NCBI GenBank assembly: GCA_944322945.1
Contig: CALUQN010000004.1
Location: forward strand, 62,001 to 126,000
Length of the DNA: 64,000 nucleotides
DNA from: Candidatus Gastranaerophilales bacterium
GTDB lineage: Bacteria > Cyanobacteriota > Vampirovibrionia > Gastranaerophilales > Gastranaerophilaceae
Direction of reading: 5' to 3'
Shown here one piece after another: positions 1-7,535 of the stretch (the stretch's first letter is position 1; every line of letters begins with the position of its first letter). The notes beneath the pieces are model-generated. The model made no database searches and was not told the DNA's origin. It worked only from the letters and a program-made list of their open reading frames with translations. Made by a program: the position numbers and the translations under genes.

Positions 1-210
1 CAACTTGCAAAAGTTGAAAGCCTGCGTGATAAAGACAGCTTCTCAGATTTAATCAGAGGCTTGTACCTTTACGGTGCAAAAACAGTTCAGCCAAAGGCTC
101 TGGCTAAAATGGTCGTAGAAGCTCCGGAATCTTCTATTCCGGAAATTGATTCAGATTCAGACTCTGATAATGATACAGATACTGATGCTGATTCAGACAA
201 TGATGTGTAA
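1..210 (+). CDS. Probable phage major capsid protein, C-terminal end (partial)
   Basis: The frame is open from base 1 to a TAA at 208-210, giving 69 residues of a protein that starts outside the window. The segment around YLYGAKTVQPKALAKMVV resembles the C-terminal strand of phage coat proteins (a 'YGaKvvrPeAL' pattern). It is followed by an Asp/Ser-rich acidic tail of about 25 residues. The position ahead of scaffold-like, holin-like and adaptor genes fits a coat protein. The assignment rests on a short stretch plus context, so it is tentative. Confidence 0.5.
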   Translation, partial: QLAKVESLRDKDSFSDLIRGLYLYGAKTVQPKALAKMVVEAPESSIPEIDSDSDSDNDTDTDADSDNDV

Positions 211-240
211 TTAAGTATTTTTCACTTTCTTAACCCCTAA

Positions 241-278
241 GGTGTCCGCGGATTTCTTTATATCTGCGGATGCCTTTA
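241..278 (+). terminator. Hairpin after the coat-like gene
   Basis: GGTGTCCGCGGAT (241-253) pairs, with a few G-U or mismatched positions, with ATCTGCGGATGCC (262-274), followed by TTTATA. The T tract is short, so it may attenuate rather than fully stop transcription between the coat-like gene and the next gene. Confidence 0.5.
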
Positions 279-299
279 TAAAAAACAGAAAGGATATAA

Positions 300-572
300 A
301 TGTTTTCAAAATTTAAAGAAACGGTGAAGGAATTAGCCTACACAGCAGTTCTGAGGGCGGAAAAGGCGCTGGGAAGCAAAACCGGTCAGTTAAAAAAAGA
401 AATGGCACTGAATTATATAATTAAAAATCTTCCCCTGCCGTCTATTCTCAAACCGCTAATCGTAAAGCTTTTATCAGGTTTTATAGATGACGCGATAGAA
501 TTTGCCGTGGACTATATGAAAAGGCACAATTGTGAAGAACCGCAGACAGGAGAAATAAAAGATGAACTATAA
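300..572 (+). CDS. Small helical phage protein, holin-associated-domain-like
   Basis: A 90-residue protein starting at an ATG preceded by AAAGGA. The central part (AEKALGSKTGQLKKEMALNY, then IDDAIEFAVDYM) resembles the soluble C-terminal half of LL-H-type phage holins, in which an 'AEk..tG..K' segment is followed by a helix ending in 'IE.AV'. Unlike those holins it has no clear N-terminal membrane segment, so a lysis role is uncertain. It overlaps the next gene by 11 bases, which suggests coupled translation within the phage transcript. Alternative: a virion-associated structural protein. Confidence 0.45.
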   Translation: MFSKFKETVKELAYTAVLRAEKALGSKTGQLKKEMALNYIIKNLPLPSILKPLIVKLLSGFIDDAIEFAVDYMKRHNCEEPQTGEIKDEL

Positions 573-1161
573 CAACAAACAAGAAATTTCATCAACCGCC
601 GAAAATCAAAATCCTATGTTGGAACAAGAGATTAAAGCATACTTAAAACAAAAATTGGAAAATCAAAACATTTCAAATCCGCAGCAGGAAATGCTGAGAA
701 AAATGTTACTAAACAATGAGCAAGGGAATTCTTTGTTGAAAACATACGTAAACAATGTGTGTGACGCCATTATAAAAAATAATGCAAAAAGACAGGCAGC
801 TCCGGCAGAAGATTTGAAAAAGTTTTTTGATATGGACGGCAGAAATGAAGTAATGGCATATCTTAACAATTCCAATATGGATTTTGACAGTGATGAAATC
901 CAAAAAATATCAGCTATAGTGGAAAAGATAGAAAATTCAGCTATAGACAGATATTTGAAGCAAAAAGCCCGCGAAAAAACATTGCAGGAAGAGAACGAAT
1001 ATGCAAAGCAAAGGTTAAAATCCAATGCGCAGAATTCGGGGTACAATTCTCCCGGCAATAAAATTTTTACCCGCGAGCAAATCGGCAAGATGAGTAGTGC
1101 GGAATTTGCCAAAAATGAAAAATTAATCATGGAGCAGCTGCGCCAGGGGTTAATCCAATAA
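562..1161 (+). CDS. Phage protein of unknown function, scaffold-like
   Basis: A 199-residue, highly charged, helix-rich protein with no Cys-rich or membrane segments. The start is supported by AGGAGA at 548-553. The last 33 residues (from KIFTREQIGKM to the end) form a short basic-acidic helical motif resembling C-terminal ends of phage assembly proteins located next to coat genes. A scaffold or virion-packaged role is an inference from composition and its position between a coat-like gene and the tail adaptor. A perfect terminator follows at 1173-1208. Confidence 0.45.
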   Translation: MNYNNKQEISSTAENQNPMLEQEIKAYLKQKLENQNISNPQQEMLRKMLLNNEQGNSLLKTYVNNVCDAIIKNNAKRQAAPAEDLKKFFDMDGRNEVMAYLNNSNMDFDSDEIQKISAIVEKIENSAIDRYLKQKAREKTLQEENEYAKQRLKSNAQNSGYNSPGNKIFTREQIGKMSSAEFAKNEKLIMEQLRQGLIQ

Positions 1162-1172
1162 GCATATTCCAT

Positions 1173-1208
1173 AAACCGACGGGATACTTGAATATCCCGC
1201 CGGTTTTT
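1173..1208 (+). terminator. Rho-independent terminator
   Basis: AAACCGACGGGATA (1173-1186) pairs with TATCCCGCCGGTTT (1193-1206), with one mismatch and a six-base loop, and ends in a T run. It sits just after the scaffold-like gene and directly before the ribosome-binding site of the adaptor gene. Confidence 0.8.
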
Positions 1209-1224
1209 AAAAAGGAGATAACTG

Positions 1225-1863
1225 ATGAACTATTTTGAAATAATAAACAAATGCCTTGTTGAATTAGGATACAAGCAGGTGGGCGCGTTTGCTGAACTCA
1301 CCAAAAATGATCACAAAAAATTGAAAAATATAGTAAACATAATAAATAATACAATTTGCCGCAATGACAACTGGTATTTCCTTATGCGCAAAACGACATT
1401 GCCGTTAAAAGCCGGTGAAACAGAACTGAAAAACACCATTAACGGCAGAATAATAAAGCTTGTAATAGACAATCAGGAATACAATTACCTGATAAATTAC
1501 GAGGACTATGTTTCAAAACGTATTCCGGAAAAAAGTTTCACAGTCTGTGGTGATAAACTTGTATTCCCTGAATTTGATGCGGATAAGAGCATAGAAATAA
1601 CTTATTATACAAAAAATACTACAGTATCGTCAGACGGTACGGAAAAAGCATCTCTCGAGACTGAAACGGATGTTTCACTTATTCCGGATCCGTATGCGGA
1701 ACCACTGCTTGTATATGGAGCATGCCTCAGATTAAAAGCCAATCCCCAGCATGTAAAATTCAGCTACTGGTATGGCATGTATAAAGATGCGCTTGCAGAT
1801 ATGAAATCACAGATTTCAATATCAGCAAAAGAAATGCCATATATAAAGATGCACCGCAGATAA
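1225..1863 (+). CDS. Phage head-tail adaptor-like protein
   Basis: A 212-residue protein; the ATG has a strong AAAGGAG site at 1211-1217. The layout matches podoviral adaptor proteins (P22 gp4/SU10 adaptor type): an N-terminal helical segment, a beta-rich middle (residues about 50-135), then a C-terminal helix pair with the pattern LIPDPYAEPLLVYGACLRLK followed by a conserved-looking Y/W-rich helix. Such proteins form the ring between the portal and the tail nozzle. The family assignment is from pattern memory, not alignment. The gene ends a block; 360 bases without genes follow. Confidence 0.55.
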   Translation: MNYFEIINKCLVELGYKQVGAFAELTKNDHKKLKNIVNIINNTICRNDNWYFLMRKTTLPLKAGETELKNTINGRIIKLVIDNQEYNYLINYEDYVSKRIPEKSFTVCGDKLVFPEFDADKSIEITYYTKNTTVSSDGTEKASLETETDVSLIPDPYAEPLLVYGACLRLKANPQHVKFSYWYGMYKDALADMKSQISISAKEMPYIKMHRR

Positions 1864-2222
1864 TCCTGAAGCTAAGTCCCTGATTGCGGTAGTGCATGCT
1901 TGCCCAACTGGAAATTCTTAAAAGTAACAGCAGGTCAGGCTTAATTGAGTAAATAGTGAGTAGTGAATAGCAACTAAGTGATTAGTCTTAGCGCTTACGC
2001 GCAGCTGTTACTGTAGGTCAGGCACTGCCTGACAGTAATTTACTTAAAAGGCATGGCGATTCGAATACTTGCCCAACGCGCCACCACGTGAAAATTCGGG
2101 CAAAAAAAACAGGAAGTTTTCATTCCCCCCTGTTAAGATTTACACTAGCCGAAATATAAATAGCATGTTTATTATAACTTTTTTTTGAAAAAAAAGCAAA
2201 TTTTGATAAGAAATGTAAAAAT
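1864..2222. other. Gene-free region with host-type palindromic repeats
   Basis: This gap inside the phage module carries copies of repeats found elsewhere in the window. One is AGCGCTTACGCGCAGCTGTTA next to a GTCAGGCACTGCCTGAC palindrome (about 1989-2036), matching 43339-43384. The others are two fragments containing TTGCCCAAC (about 1900 and 2070). An AACAGG...CCTGTT hairpin lies near 2110-2136. The presence of host-type repeats suggests the phage module has resided here long enough to be invaded, or that recombination joined two blocks at this point. A promoter for the small-terminase block probably lies at 2140-2210, but no clear consensus was seen. Confidence 0.55.
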
Positions 2223-2666
2223 ATGTCAAACAAAATGAAACAATTAACCTCCCAGCAAAAGCTGTTTGTAGCCGAATATATCAAGACTCTTGACGGCGAA
2301 GATGCGGCTAAAAAAGCCGGATATAAATCAAAAGATATTAAAGAGACCGCAAACCGGCTCCTTGCTGAAAATCATATAGTAAAAGAAATAAAAAACCAGA
2401 TAAATAGCCAGATTTCATCACTACGTGTTCATAAAGGCTATGTTATCCAAAAACTTCTACAGATAGCGGAATTTTCGCTGACGGAAGAAGATATCACAGA
2501 CAAAGACGGCAACTACACCGGCAAAAAGAAACTCCGTGACACAGGTGCCGGTCTCAGAGCGCTTGAGAGTTTGTGCAAGTACCTCGGTATAACTTCAGAC
2601 GAAGGTGAAGCTTACAAACCTGCCAAAATAATTACTATCTCAAACCTTGATGATGAAAAAATCTGA
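2223..2666 (+). CDS. Phage terminase small subunit
   Basis: A 147-residue protein with the Terminase_2 pattern at residues 6-50: LTSQQKLFVAEYIKTLDGED, AAKKAGYKSK, then a leucine/valine-rich segment ending in IVKEIKNQI. Small terminases bind the pac/cos DNA site and present DNA to the large subunit. The C-terminal half carries the usual charged linker and a short segment probably used for oligomerisation. It opens the second phage block, followed by a hypothetical gene, an acetyltransferase and the portal. The ribosome-binding site is weak. Confidence 0.85.
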   Translation: MSNKMKQLTSQQKLFVAEYIKTLDGEDAAKKAGYKSKDIKETANRLLAENHIVKEIKNQINSQISSLRVHKGYVIQKLLQIAEFSLTEEDITDKDGNYTGKKKLRDTGAGLRALESLCKYLGITSDEGEAYKPAKIITISNLDDEKI

Positions 2667-2689
2667 ACCAAAAGAAAGGACTAAAAAAC

Positions 2690-3049
2690 ATGAAAAACAA
2701 AAAAGATTTGGAAGCCATCCTGATAAATAAAACAACTATGGATGACTTGATAAATATGAAAATAGAAAATGAGTTTATGCGCGAAATGTCAGATGCCGGA
2801 CGACAAAAAAAGAAAAAAGTCATTACTGACATAAAACAGGTGCCCAAAGGTCTTCTGTTCAGCAAGAATGCCGTATTCAGACTTTTTAACCGTAATACAA
2901 AGACCGAAACAACAATAAACGGATTGCAGGCTGAGGGCATGCTCGGACTGCAAAATTCTGTCCGTGAAAAACTTTTGAAAGGTGAAACCGGAACCTTTGC
3001 AACTGAAGATGCTTATATAAGATTTGAAAAACTATGTTTAATTTCTTAA
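2690..3049 (+). CDS. Phage protein of unknown function
   Basis: A 119-residue basic protein with good start context (AAAGAAAGGA upstream of the ATG). The C-terminal half (RLFNRNTKTETTINGLQAEG, then a TFATEDAYIRFEKL segment) looks like a compact alpha/beta domain; I do not recognise a family. Its 3' end overlaps the acetyltransferase gene by 16 bases, so the two are probably translationally coupled. The position between small terminase and portal suggests a packaging or head-assembly accessory, but nothing in the sequence proves it. Confidence 0.6.
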   Translation: MKNKKDLEAILINKTTMDDLINMKIENEFMREMSDAGRQKKKKVITDIKQVPKGLLFSKNAVFRLFNRNTKTETTINGLQAEGMLGLQNSVREKLLKGETGTFATEDAYIRFEKLCLIS

Positions 3050-3591
3050 CAATTACTCTCGATAAAACCCGTGAGGTAAATCATGTCAGAACTTTACCTC
3101 CTTTTTGTCATTTACCCCGCCTTTTCTTTTTATACAAAAGGTATGAAAAATATCTGCACGACGATTACACGGAAAAAATGAATTTTAAACAATTCATAAC
3201 ACTTGCAGTCAATAACAGATTTTTCTGGTTAATAACGGAAAAATTGAGCGGTAAACCCGCAGGATTTGTATATTTGGATAACATAACCGGAAATGATACG
3301 AGTCTTTACAGTGCGGAGATAACAACCTGTTTTGAAAAATCTTACTGGGGTGAAAAAACTCATATCTGTGCAATGGAATTTTTCGAACTTATATTTAAAA
3401 AATTCGGGTTTTACAAGATACGAGCACAAATTTACCCGCAGAATTTCAGAGTCAAAACCCTTCTGCAAAAATGCGGATTTATAAAAGAATGTACCCTGAA
3501 AAATGAAACCATGCTCAACGGCAAACTTCAGGACATAGAACTGTATGCACTATTCAACAAAAAGAAATGCGAGGAACTTAATGAAAATTGA
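3034..3591 (+). CDS. GNAT-family N-acetyltransferase within the phage module
   Basis: A 185-residue protein with a GNAT layout: a central strand AGFVYLDNI (about residues 72-80), an ITTCFEKSYWGEKTH segment with the G-containing acetyl-CoA loop region, and a C-terminal FYKIRAQIYPQNFRVKTLLQ-KCGF motif (about residues 129-152), typical of the RimJ/RimL-like 'N..S..l.eK.GF' end. The acyl acceptor is unknown. Acetyltransferases occur as accessory genes in phages and can modify host or virion proteins. The gene overlaps both neighbours (16 and 11 bases), so it is expressed with the structural genes rather than as a separate cargo gene. Confidence 0.7.
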   Translation: MFNFLTITLDKTREVNHVRTLPPFCHLPRLFFLYKRYEKYLHDDYTEKMNFKQFITLAVNNRFFWLITEKLSGKPAGFVYLDNITGNDTSLYSAEITTCFEKSYWGEKTHICAMEFFELIFKKFGFYKIRAQIYPQNFRVKTLLQKCGFIKECTLKNETMLNGKLQDIELYALFNKKKCEELNEN

Positions 3592-5248
3592 AACAGATGA
3601 TTTAACAGTACAGATAAACGATACCGAAGAAAAATTTTTAGCAAACTGTATTATCAAGAAATATGACACACTGGAAAACGAGCGGTTACCGCAGATAAGC
3701 GACATCAAACTTATCAGAAATTCCATCTATAATCAGACAATCCCCAAAATTAACGCCTGGGAAAGTACGATTGAACTGCCTGATATATATGAGCTGGCGC
3801 AGACTTTAAAATCACATCTTGCGCAAAATTTGTATTCTCATCCGGACGCCATGTTTGATGTAACTGGCACGTCGCCGGAAACACAGGAATTTGCAAATAA
3901 ACAAAAAGCAATGCTGGTTAATACCTTTGAGCAGATGAAGTTTGAAGACGAAATGGAAAAAATAATTGACAGCGTAGTTGAAACCGGAGAGTGCACGCTT
4001 TTTGTAGGCTGGGAGACCCGTATAAAACAGGTAAGACGTCAGCTGACACCGGAAGAACAGCTATTTAATCCCGATAATAAAAGTTTTGTGGTTGAAGAAA
4101 AATTAATCTATGACAATGCAAAAATTAAACACATAAAATCGGAGGACTTTGTATTTGAAAAGTGTTCAACTTCAGACTGGGACAACTGTGCCAAAATTTA
4201 CAGGACATATTCGTCACTGGAGGAGATTGTCGGAGACAAAGCAAACAATATGCTGACGGAAGAAAAACTGGAAACACTGAAAGGAGTGATGGCGAAGAAC
4301 AAAAAAGAAACTACCAAAGCCGTCGAAGAAAACAAGCTGGAAATTTTGGAATACTGGGGCGACATAGAACTCTCGGACGGAACTGTCTTAAAGAATAAAT
4401 TGGCAGTAATTGCAGGACGTCAGGAGCTTATCAGGTTTGAATCAAACCCGTTTGTAATCAATCCGTTTATCCATGCGAATATAATCGAAAATCCGACGAC
4501 AGGACGGGGAATTTCACCGCTTAGGGTGGCACTTATTCTGAACAATCTCGCATCTACAATTTTGAACAAGCAGATAGATGCGCTTGCTTTGATGATGAAT
4601 CCGCCGTACTTGGCGCCGAAAGGCTGTTTCAGAGGTCAGCAGGATGTTCAGCCGGGTAAAATTATTGAATATGATGCTGCCTTGATGCCAAACCAGCCGA
4701 TACCGTTGAGCTTTGACAAAGCAATGCAGGGCTGGGATTTCCTTAATTATTTCAAAGCCACAATTGAAAGTGCTACAGGAATTTTCAAGAATATGGCAGG
4801 CAATATCCAAACTCAGGAGAGAACTGCTACAGAACTTAATTATTCCGCCAACGGTCAGGAGGCACGGCTTAACCTTATTATTGAATCTATAAACCGCAAA
4901 ATTCTGATACCAACCATAGAAAAAACTGCAGAAATCATCTCAAATTTCAAACTTGGTGAAGAAACCATAACGCTAAATAATCATGGTAAAACGGAATTTA
5001 TTAACATAGATGACAATATACGAAACGCCAATTATATATACCGTTACGGCGACAGAAAGGCGAATTTTGAACGAAAATCAAAACTGAAGGAACTGTTTGA
5101 AATAGTAAGTTCATTTGCGCAGGTAGACGTTGTCGCACAAAGAATAGACTGGATAGAGTGTTTCAAATTTGCCCTTGAACAGTACGGCGTTGAAAATTCC
5201 AATAATTTTCTGCTTGAAAACCCGCAGGGTAATAATCCAAATGCTTGA
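3581..5248 (+). CDS. Phage portal protein
   Basis: A 555-residue protein. The ATG at 3581 is chosen over an upstream in-frame ATG at 3545 because it has GAGGAA at the right distance and gives a short 11-base overlap with the previous gene. Size, the N-terminal segment with several tryptophans and prolines, a middle region (about residues 290-330) with INPFIHANIIENPTTGRGIS and a LNNLASTILNKQIDAL helix, and a C-terminal wing/helical part fit podovirus-type head-tail connector (portal) proteins. The portal forms the 12-subunit ring through which DNA is packaged. No frameshift or truncation is visible. Confidence 0.75.
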   Translation: MKIETDDLTVQINDTEEKFLANCIIKKYDTLENERLPQISDIKLIRNSIYNQTIPKINAWESTIELPDIYELAQTLKSHLAQNLYSHPDAMFDVTGTSPETQEFANKQKAMLVNTFEQMKFEDEMEKIIDSVVETGECTLFVGWETRIKQVRRQLTPEEQLFNPDNKSFVVEEKLIYDNAKIKHIKSEDFVFEKCSTSDWDNCAKIYRTYSSLEEIVGDKANNMLTEEKLETLKGVMAKNKKETTKAVEENKLEILEYWGDIELSDGTVLKNKLAVIAGRQELIRFESNPFVINPFIHANIIENPTTGRGISPLRVALILNNLASTILNKQIDALALMMNPPYLAPKGCFRGQQDVQPGKIIEYDAALMPNQPIPLSFDKAMQGWDFLNYFKATIESATGIFKNMAGNIQTQERTATELNYSANGQEARLNLIIESINRKILIPTIEKTAEIISNFKLGEETITLNNHGKTEFINIDDNIRNANYIYRYGDRKANFERKSKLKELFEIVSSFAQVDVVAQRIDWIECFKFALEQYGVENSNNFLLENPQGNNPNA

Positions 5249-5285
5249 TGGCAGCACGCAAAAAACTATGATAATATAAAACAAT

Positions 5286-5789
5286 ATGAGATGGCAGAGC
5301 AAAATCCTGTTTTTAATGTTATTTTTCCCGATGCTGCTTGTCGGGATACTGTTTTCGTATCTTAGCATGAATGAGCTTGCGGAAACTGAAAAAGCGCAGT
5401 CGCAAGCTGCAGCACAAAAAGCTGAAGACGAAGATGAAGAACTGAATAATCCTATGCTTTGGCCGGAAGAACGCAAGCGGCTACGAGAAAAACGCCGGCT
5501 TGAACGCGAGGCACAGATGGCGGAACAACTTGGACAAACGCAGCTGGAAGAAAATACTGCCGCTGCCGATAGTGCCGATGATTATATTGATAATTCACAA
5601 CCGGAAGAAGACGTGACTGACAGCGGATATGAAGATGAAAACAGCAGTGAAGAACCCTATGAAGAAGACTCTTCACAAGCTGAATTTGATAATGATACCC
5701 CGGAACAATCACACCAAAATGAATATGCTCCGCCAGCCAAATATCCGGAACAGACTCTGGAAGAGATACCTATAGAAGAATTTCAATAG
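5286..5789 (+). CDS. Acidic phage protein of unknown function, possible membrane anchor
   Basis: Up to 167 residues. From the first ATG the protein starts with a strongly hydrophobic segment (residues about 7-27), followed by a very acidic, Glu/Asp/Gln/Pro-rich tail with a short basic coiled-coil stretch (ERKRLREKRRLEREAQ). No convincing ribosome-binding site precedes 5286. A second in-frame ATG at 5367 would remove the hydrophobic part, leaving an acidic scaffold-like protein. A different frame in the same first 80 bases encodes a short phage-like peptide (5290-5364, see findings). The start is therefore uncertain; I do not recognise a family. Confidence 0.5.
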   Translation: MRWQSKILFLMLFFPMLLVGILFSYLSMNELAETEKAQSQAAAQKAEDEDEELNNPMLWPEERKRLREKRRLEREAQMAEQLGQTQLEENTAAADSADDYIDNSQPEEDVTDSGYEDENSSEEPYEEDSSQAEFDNDTPEQSHQNEYAPPAKYPEQTLEEIPIEEFQ

Positions 5790-5810
5790 AGAATAAGATT
5801 ATAAAATTGA

Positions 5811-5842
5811 AATAACCACCTTGGTTCAAGGTGGTTATTTTC
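5811..5842 (+). terminator. Rho-independent terminator between acidic gene and large terminase
   Basis: A perfect 13-bp stem, AATAACCACCTTG (5811-5823) with CAAGGTGGTTATT (5827-5839), three-base loop GTT and a following T run. It stands 25 bases before the large-terminase start, so the terminase may have lower or separate expression. Confidence 0.85.
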
Positions 5843-5866
5843 TTGTACACAAGGAAAATAGCAACA

Positions 5867-7156
5867 ATGGAATATAAACTACTAAAGGCACAGCGTGAAT
5901 TTTTAGAGATACCGCATAACTATACTCTGGATGTTGCAGTATATCAGGGCGGTTACGGGTCCGGCAAGACTTTTGCAGGTTCCTTGCTCGGAATATTATT
6001 ATGTATGAAATTCCCGGGGATACGCGGGCTTGTGGGGGCGCAGACTTATACACTCGTGCGGGATACCACCCTTCAAACATATCTTGAACATCTTGATAAC
6101 ATGGGCTTTCAGGAAGGAATTGATTACGAATGGTCGTCCACTTTGCAAAAACTGGTATTCAGAAACACTTCGGAAGTTCTTTTCAGGCACTTTGACGAAC
6201 CAAATAAACTGAAATCTCTAAATCTTGGTTTTGCAGAGATTGAGGAGATGTCCGACATCCCGTATGAAACTTTCAAAATGCTTCTTGGCAGAATGCGCCA
6301 GCAGCCTAAAAAAGAATGGCAAAATTTTACCTACAGAATATTCGGGCACACAAACCCCGAGACACAAAAAGGCTGGGTCTATAAAACTTTTGCGGAAAAT
6401 CCCGCCCCGAATTACCGCCTGATAACTGCGCCGACAACCCAGAATATTTACCTGCCGAAAGGTTTTTGCGATGAATTGAAAAAGATTTACGACGAGCAAT
6501 ATTATAATATATTTGTCCTTGCACAAAACGGCGAATACAACAAAGGGCTTGTAATAAAAGATTTTACGGAAGAAAATATACGGGAAATAAATTACCAGAA
6601 CGATTTGGACTTACACATCAGCTGTGATTTTAACGTTGATCCGATGTGCTGGGTTCTGGCACACAAGACGGACGAAAAAGTCTTCTACTTCGATGAAATT
6701 GTGCTGGAAAATACAACGACCGCAAAAGCTTGTGAAGAATTCTGCCGGCGCTATCCCGCTCATAAAGGTGCAATAATCGTCAATGGCGACGCCTCCGGAG
6801 ATAACAGAAGCTGCACAAGTGAATACACAAATTACGTAATAATTAAAAAGAAACTCCAACAATACGGCTACGACGCCGATATAAAAATAAAAGCCTTCAA
6901 TCCGCCTATAAAAAACAGAATAGCAGCCTTCAATGCCAAAATAAGGAACGCTGAAGGGGAAATCTGTCTTTATGTGGATAAAAAATGCGAAAAGCTCCTC
7001 TACAATATTTATAATCTTAAATATAAAGAAGGCTCATCACGCATAGATATCCCCGCTTACACCCAGATAAAACAAAATAAGGAGCTGAAATTTTTGTCAC
7101 ATCCTATAGATGCGGCGTCATATCTGGTTGATTTTTATTGGCCGATAACCCTTTAA
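5867..7156 (+). CDS. Phage terminase large subunit (ATPase-nuclease)
   Basis: A 429-residue packaging motor. The ATG at 5867, with AAGGAA at 5851-5856, is preferred to the upstream ATG at 5831, which lies inside the terminator hairpin. Walker A is GGYGSGKT (residues 28-35) and a Walker B-type segment GFAEIEEM falls near residues 121-128. The C-terminal nuclease domain begins around HISCDFNVDPMCWVL (about residue 245), whose Asp is the expected first metal ligand, with a later NGDASGDNRS segment. It cuts concatemeric DNA and pumps it through the portal. The small terminase and portal lie upstream, an unusual position for this gene. Confidence 0.9.
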   Translation: MEYKLLKAQREFLEIPHNYTLDVAVYQGGYGSGKTFAGSLLGILLCMKFPGIRGLVGAQTYTLVRDTTLQTYLEHLDNMGFQEGIDYEWSSTLQKLVFRNTSEVLFRHFDEPNKLKSLNLGFAEIEEMSDIPYETFKMLLGRMRQQPKKEWQNFTYRIFGHTNPETQKGWVYKTFAENPAPNYRLITAPTTQNIYLPKGFCDELKKIYDEQYYNIFVLAQNGEYNKGLVIKDFTEENIREINYQNDLDLHISCDFNVDPMCWVLAHKTDEKVFYFDEIVLENTTTAKACEEFCRRYPAHKGAIIVNGDASGDNRSCTSEYTNYVIIKKKLQQYGYDADIKIKAFNPPIKNRIAAFNAKIRNAEGEICLYVDKKCEKLLYNIYNLKYKEGSSRIDIPAYTQIKQNKELKFLSHPIDAASYLVDFYWPITL

Positions 7157-7173
7157 TAAAGAACGGAGAAACA

Positions 7174-7416
7174 ATGGAAAATATACTAATGCACTATTCA
7201 CCCATCTTAATTGCGATAATGATATTTTTAATCCAGCAGCGAATAGTGGTTACCCCTGAGCAGCTGGAGAAAAAACATCGCGAAATTCTTGAAGATGCGG
7301 AAGAAAAATTTGTCACAATACACAGTTTTAATGACTTAAAGGAACAATTTTCCGATATGAAGGAAAAAATAGATAAAATTTACGACTGCGTGATGACCAA
7401 CAACATAATAAATTAA
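7174..7416 (+). CDS. Small phage membrane/coiled-coil protein
   Basis: An 80-residue protein starting at the ATG with a GGAG site at about 7164. One hydrophobic segment (residues 6-20, SPILIAIMIFLIQQ) is followed by a charged coiled-coil (residues 30-70). This architecture is common in small phage proteins encoded near the terminase or lysis genes (holin/antiholin or membrane-attached tail accessory). The exact role cannot be told from sequence. It is the last gene of the phage-like block. Confidence 0.6.
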   Translation: MENILMHYSPILIAIMIFLIQQRIVVTPEQLEKKHREILEDAEEKFVTIHSFNDLKEQFSDMKEKIDKIYDCVMTNNIIN

Positions 7417-7451
7417 ATGTAAATATTTGTTACAAAAAGGGCGAATATTTT

Positions 7452-7479
7452 TAAAGTTTTAGGTAAAAAATGCCGATAA
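7452..7479 (+). promoter_or_regulatory. Sigma-28 (FliA/SigD)-type promoter
   Basis: TAAAGTTT (7452-7459), a 12-base spacer, then GCCGATAA (7472-7479). Both 8-mers match the flagellar sigma-28 consensus exactly; the spacing is one base longer than the E. coli form and within the range seen for Bacillus SigD. It lies 57 bases upstream of the ATG at 7536, with an AAAGG ribosome-binding site at about 7518. A second site with the same spacing is at 60760-60787. Confidence 0.75.
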
Positions 7480-7535
7480 CATGAACAAAAGGACTACATG
7501 TTACTAAATTAATTGAAAGGCAAAAGTTACAACCA

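Larger units (their letters stand above)
1..7416 (+). mobile_element. Phage structural module (prophage edge or remnant)
   Basis: Eleven same-strand genes with short gaps or overlaps include a small terminase, a portal, a large terminase and a tail adaptor, a combination found only in tailed phages. The adaptor and portal types suggest a podovirus-like particle. The order is unusual: the coat-to-adaptor block precedes the terminase-portal block, and the large terminase comes after the portal. All visible reading frames are intact. No integrase, repressor, lysis enzyme or tail fibre lies in the window, so the element continues to the left or has been reduced. The right edge is placed after the small membrane gene ending at 7416, because the next gene has a host-type promoter and no phage similarity. 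No attachment repeat could be identified. Confidence 0.8.

Noticed and set aside
663-1172. Minus-strand open frame of 169 codons opposite the scaffold-like phage gene
   Set aside because: It lies fully antisense to a gene with better start context and phage-like composition; its translation is hydrophobic and Cys/Phe/Ser-rich as expected for a shadow frame.
2060-2100. Possible tRNA 3' end or attachment site (TTCGAAT ... GCCACCA)
   Set aside because: The T-stem does not pair and no acceptor or anticodon stem could be built; likely a chance resemblance within a repeat.
5800-7500. Insertion sequence or transposase at the phage right edge
   Set aside because: No transposase frame, terminal inverted repeats or target duplication could be seen.
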